Origin: an uncultured Selenomonadales bacterium
Lineage (GTDB): Bacteria > Bacillota_C > Negativicutes > Selenomonadales > Selenomonadaceae
Length of the DNA stretch: 8,057 nucleotides
Assembly (NCBI GenBank): GCA_937907035.1
Contig: CALCTX010000081.1
Location: forward strand, 1-8,057
Direction of reading: 5' to 3'
Below are positions 7,040 to 8,057 of this stretch, piece after piece (within the stretch, counting starts at the first letter, position 1; every line of letters starts with the position of its first letter). The translations under genes and the position numbers were made by a program. A model generated the notes under the pieces. The model was not told where the DNA came from. It did no database searches and saw only the letters and a program-made list of their open reading frames with translations.

Positions 7040-7927
7040 ATGGAAGATCAGGCAGAGAGACTGAGAAGACTTGTAGAAAACAGAATCGAAGAACGCCCTG
7101 CCGGGGGACGGAATCCCGTCCAGCAAAAACCACAAGCGGCGCCAAGGGTAATTGCAGTTACCAGCGGTAAGGGTGGCGTTGGCAAGACAAACATCACGGT
7201 CAATTTGGCAATAGCGTTGGGAATGGCCGGGAAGAGAGTTGTTATTATTGATGCGGATTTAGGAATGGCGAATGTGGATGTTATTCTTGGATCTGTTTCA
7301 AGATATAATCTTTTGCATCTGTTGCAACCGGAAATAACGTTGCAGGATGTTTTGCTCAGAGGTCCTTATGGAGTGAATTACATTTCCGGTGGATCGGGGA
7401 TGGAAAATATTATTGATTTTACTCCTGAGGAACAAGGGCGATTGATGGGAAAATTGGCTGCTTGTGAGTTCTTTGCCGATATAATACTTCTTGATACCGG
7501 AGCCGGGTTGGGGAAAAATGTTATGGATTTTATTCTGGCTTCTGAAGAAGTATTGTTGGTTACAACTCCCGAGCCGACTGCGCTGACGGATGCGTATTCA
7601 GTGATGAAGGCGTATAACAGTTATTCGGCCATCAAAAATATGAAGCTCATAGTGAATCGTGTGTACGACGAAGCAGATGGAAAAGATGTTGTGACTAAGT
7701 TGCGCCGTACATCGGAGCGGTTCCTGAAAATGGATTTGCCGCAATTGGGTTTTGTATATGAAGACAGAAATGTTATGAGGGCGATCAAACAGCAAACGCC
7801 GTTTATGATCTCTTATCCGAACAGCATAGCGTCTAAATGTATCCGGGCGATTGCCAATAATCTGCTTTATGGCAGTCAGCAGACAGTGAAACGGGGCTGG
7901 GCCGGGTTCTTGAACAGATTTTTCTGA
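7040..7927 (+). CDS. flhG: Flagellum number regulator FlhG, MinD-type ATPase (YlxH)
   Basis: FlhG is a MinD/ParA-type ATPase that dimerises on the membrane, stimulates the FlhF GTPase and limits flagellar number. The 295-residue protein begins with MEDQAERLRRLVENR, which contains the DQAxxLR motif known from the FlhF-activating helix of FlhG. The deviant Walker A motif SGKGGVGKTN is at 42-51 with both lysines present. The switch motifs are DADLGMANVD (71-80) and LDTGAGLGKNVMDF (151-164), and TTPEPTALTDAY (175-186) is typical of the family. The C-terminal VKRGWAGFLNRFF (283-295) looks like the amphipathic membrane-targeting helix of MinD-type proteins. ATG 7040 lies six bases after flhF. FlhG rather than MinD is favoured by the N-terminal activator motif and the flhF neighbour. 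No change in a key residue was seen. Confidence 0.96.
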   Translation: MEDQAERLRRLVENRIEERPAGGRNPVQQKPQAAPRVIAVTSGKGGVGKTNITVNLAIALGMAGKRVVIIDADLGMANVDVILGSVSRYNLLHLLQPEITLQDVLLRGPYGVNYISGGSGMENIIDFTPEEQGRLMGKLAACEFFADIILLDTGAGLGKNVMDFILASEEVLLVTTPEPTALTDAYSVMKAYNSYSAIKNMKLIVNRVYDEADGKDVVTKLRRTSERFLKMDLPQLGFVYEDRNVMRAIKQQTPFMISYPNSIASKCIRAIANNLLYGSQQTVKRGWAGFLNRFF

Positions 7928-7942
7928 TCATTAGTTTTTCCA

Positions 7943-7950
7943 GGGGAGGG
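7943..7950 (+). promoter_or_regulatory. Ribosome binding site that fixes the start of the PilZ-like gene
   Basis: GGGGAGGG lies six bases before ATG 7957 in the 29-base gap after flhG. A TTG in the same frame at 7954 would be only three bases away, so the ATG is the likely start. Confidence 0.75.
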
Positions 7951-7956
7951 AAATTG

Positions 7957-8057
7957 ATGGCCACAGCGGAAAAGGCTGATGCTATATTGAAAATAGGTCA
8001 GCGTGTTGAATTTTTTGTAAATGAAAATGAAGAGAAATTCTTAAGCAGAATAGAAGA
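7957..8057 (+). CDS. Probable PilZ-domain flagellar brake protein, YcgR type (5' partial)
   Basis: An open frame starts at ATG 7957 behind a strong ribosome binding site and runs off the window end after 33 full codons. The visible protein starts MATAEKADAILKIGQRVEFF and continues with VNENEEKFLSRIE. The pattern of a short leader, I-G-Q-x-V-E, then a charged turn and x-S-R-I-E resembles the N-terminal beta-barrel domain (YcgR_N type) that precedes PilZ domains. PilZ proteins of this type bind cyclic di-GMP and slow or bias the flagellar motor. The c-di-GMP motifs (RxxxR and D/NxSxxG) would lie downstream and cannot be seen, so the assignment rests on about 33 residues plus the flagellar neighbourhood. 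The 29-base gap after flhG has no terminator, so it probably belongs to the same operon. Confidence 0.6.
   Translation, partial: MATAEKADAILKIGQRVEFFVNENEEKFLSRIE

Noticed and set aside
7475..7482. GCCGATAT, a perfect match to the -10 element of flagellar sigma factor (SigD/FliA) promoters
   Set aside because: There is no TAAA-like -35 at the proper spacing (the bases about 15 upstream read GGCT), and the stretch encodes the conserved ADIIL strand of FlhG. It is probably a chance coding match.
7910..7937. TTGAAC followed 16 bases later by TAGTTT, a possible sigma-70 promoter for the PilZ-like gene
   Set aside because: The -10 matches TATAAT at only about three of six positions, and the -35 is inside the conserved flhG C-terminal helix. 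It is too weak to call.
7925..7956. TGATCA palindrome at the flhG stop followed by a T-run, a possible terminator
   Set aside because: The palindrome is only six bases with no stem-loop space, and the five-T run is followed at once by a strong ribosome binding site and a new gene.
1..8057. Search by eye for tRNA or rRNA genes, CRISPR arrays, insertion sequences, riboswitches and attachment sites
   Set aside because: Almost every base is accounted for by flagellar coding sequence with gaps under 30 bases. No such element was seen.

Overview
The window is a single-strand (+), tightly packed stretch of a flagellar/chemotaxis operon from a motile bacterium, most likely a member of the Bacillota. 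The gene order cheY-fliO-fliP-fliQ-fliR-flhB-flhA-flhF-flhG, strong purine-rich Shine-Dalgarno sequences and moderate G+C fit that phylum. I lean towards the Negativicutes or a related anaerobic lineage because a PilZ/YcgR-like gene, rather than the cheB known after flhG in Bacillus subtilis, follows flhG. The class-level placement is inference from gene order and protein style, not a search result.

Layout: 1-78 is the 3' end of a CheY-type response regulator. 78-2470 encodes FliO, FliP, FliQ and FliR, which are the assembly factor and core channel of the flagellar type III export gate. 2451-5656 encodes FlhB (substrate-specificity switch) and FlhA (export-gate ring and energy coupler). 5657-7927 encodes FlhF (SRP-type GTPase) and FlhG (MinD-type ATPase), the pair that sets flagellum position and number. 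7957 to the window end is the start of a probable PilZ-domain protein of the YcgR flagellar-brake type. Junctions are overlapping, abutting or shorter than 30 bases. No terminator or convincing promoter is visible, so the genes are probably co-transcribed from upstream of the window. There is no intergenic gap over 30 bases.

Together the genes build the export apparatus at the base of the flagellum (FliOPQR, FlhB, FlhA), place it on the cell (FlhF, FlhG), and flank it with motor-control proteins (CheY upstream, probable c-di-GMP-responsive PilZ protein downstream).

The gene content is ordinary for a flagellar operon, and I found no previously undescribed system. Points worth a second look are modest: non-AUG starts for fliR (TTG) and flhF (GTG), an ambiguous flhB start inside fliR, a long proline/valine/glutamine-rich linker in FlhF with a perfect 9-bp tandem repeat, a short very AT-rich patch inside flhA, and the PilZ-like gene next to flhFG.
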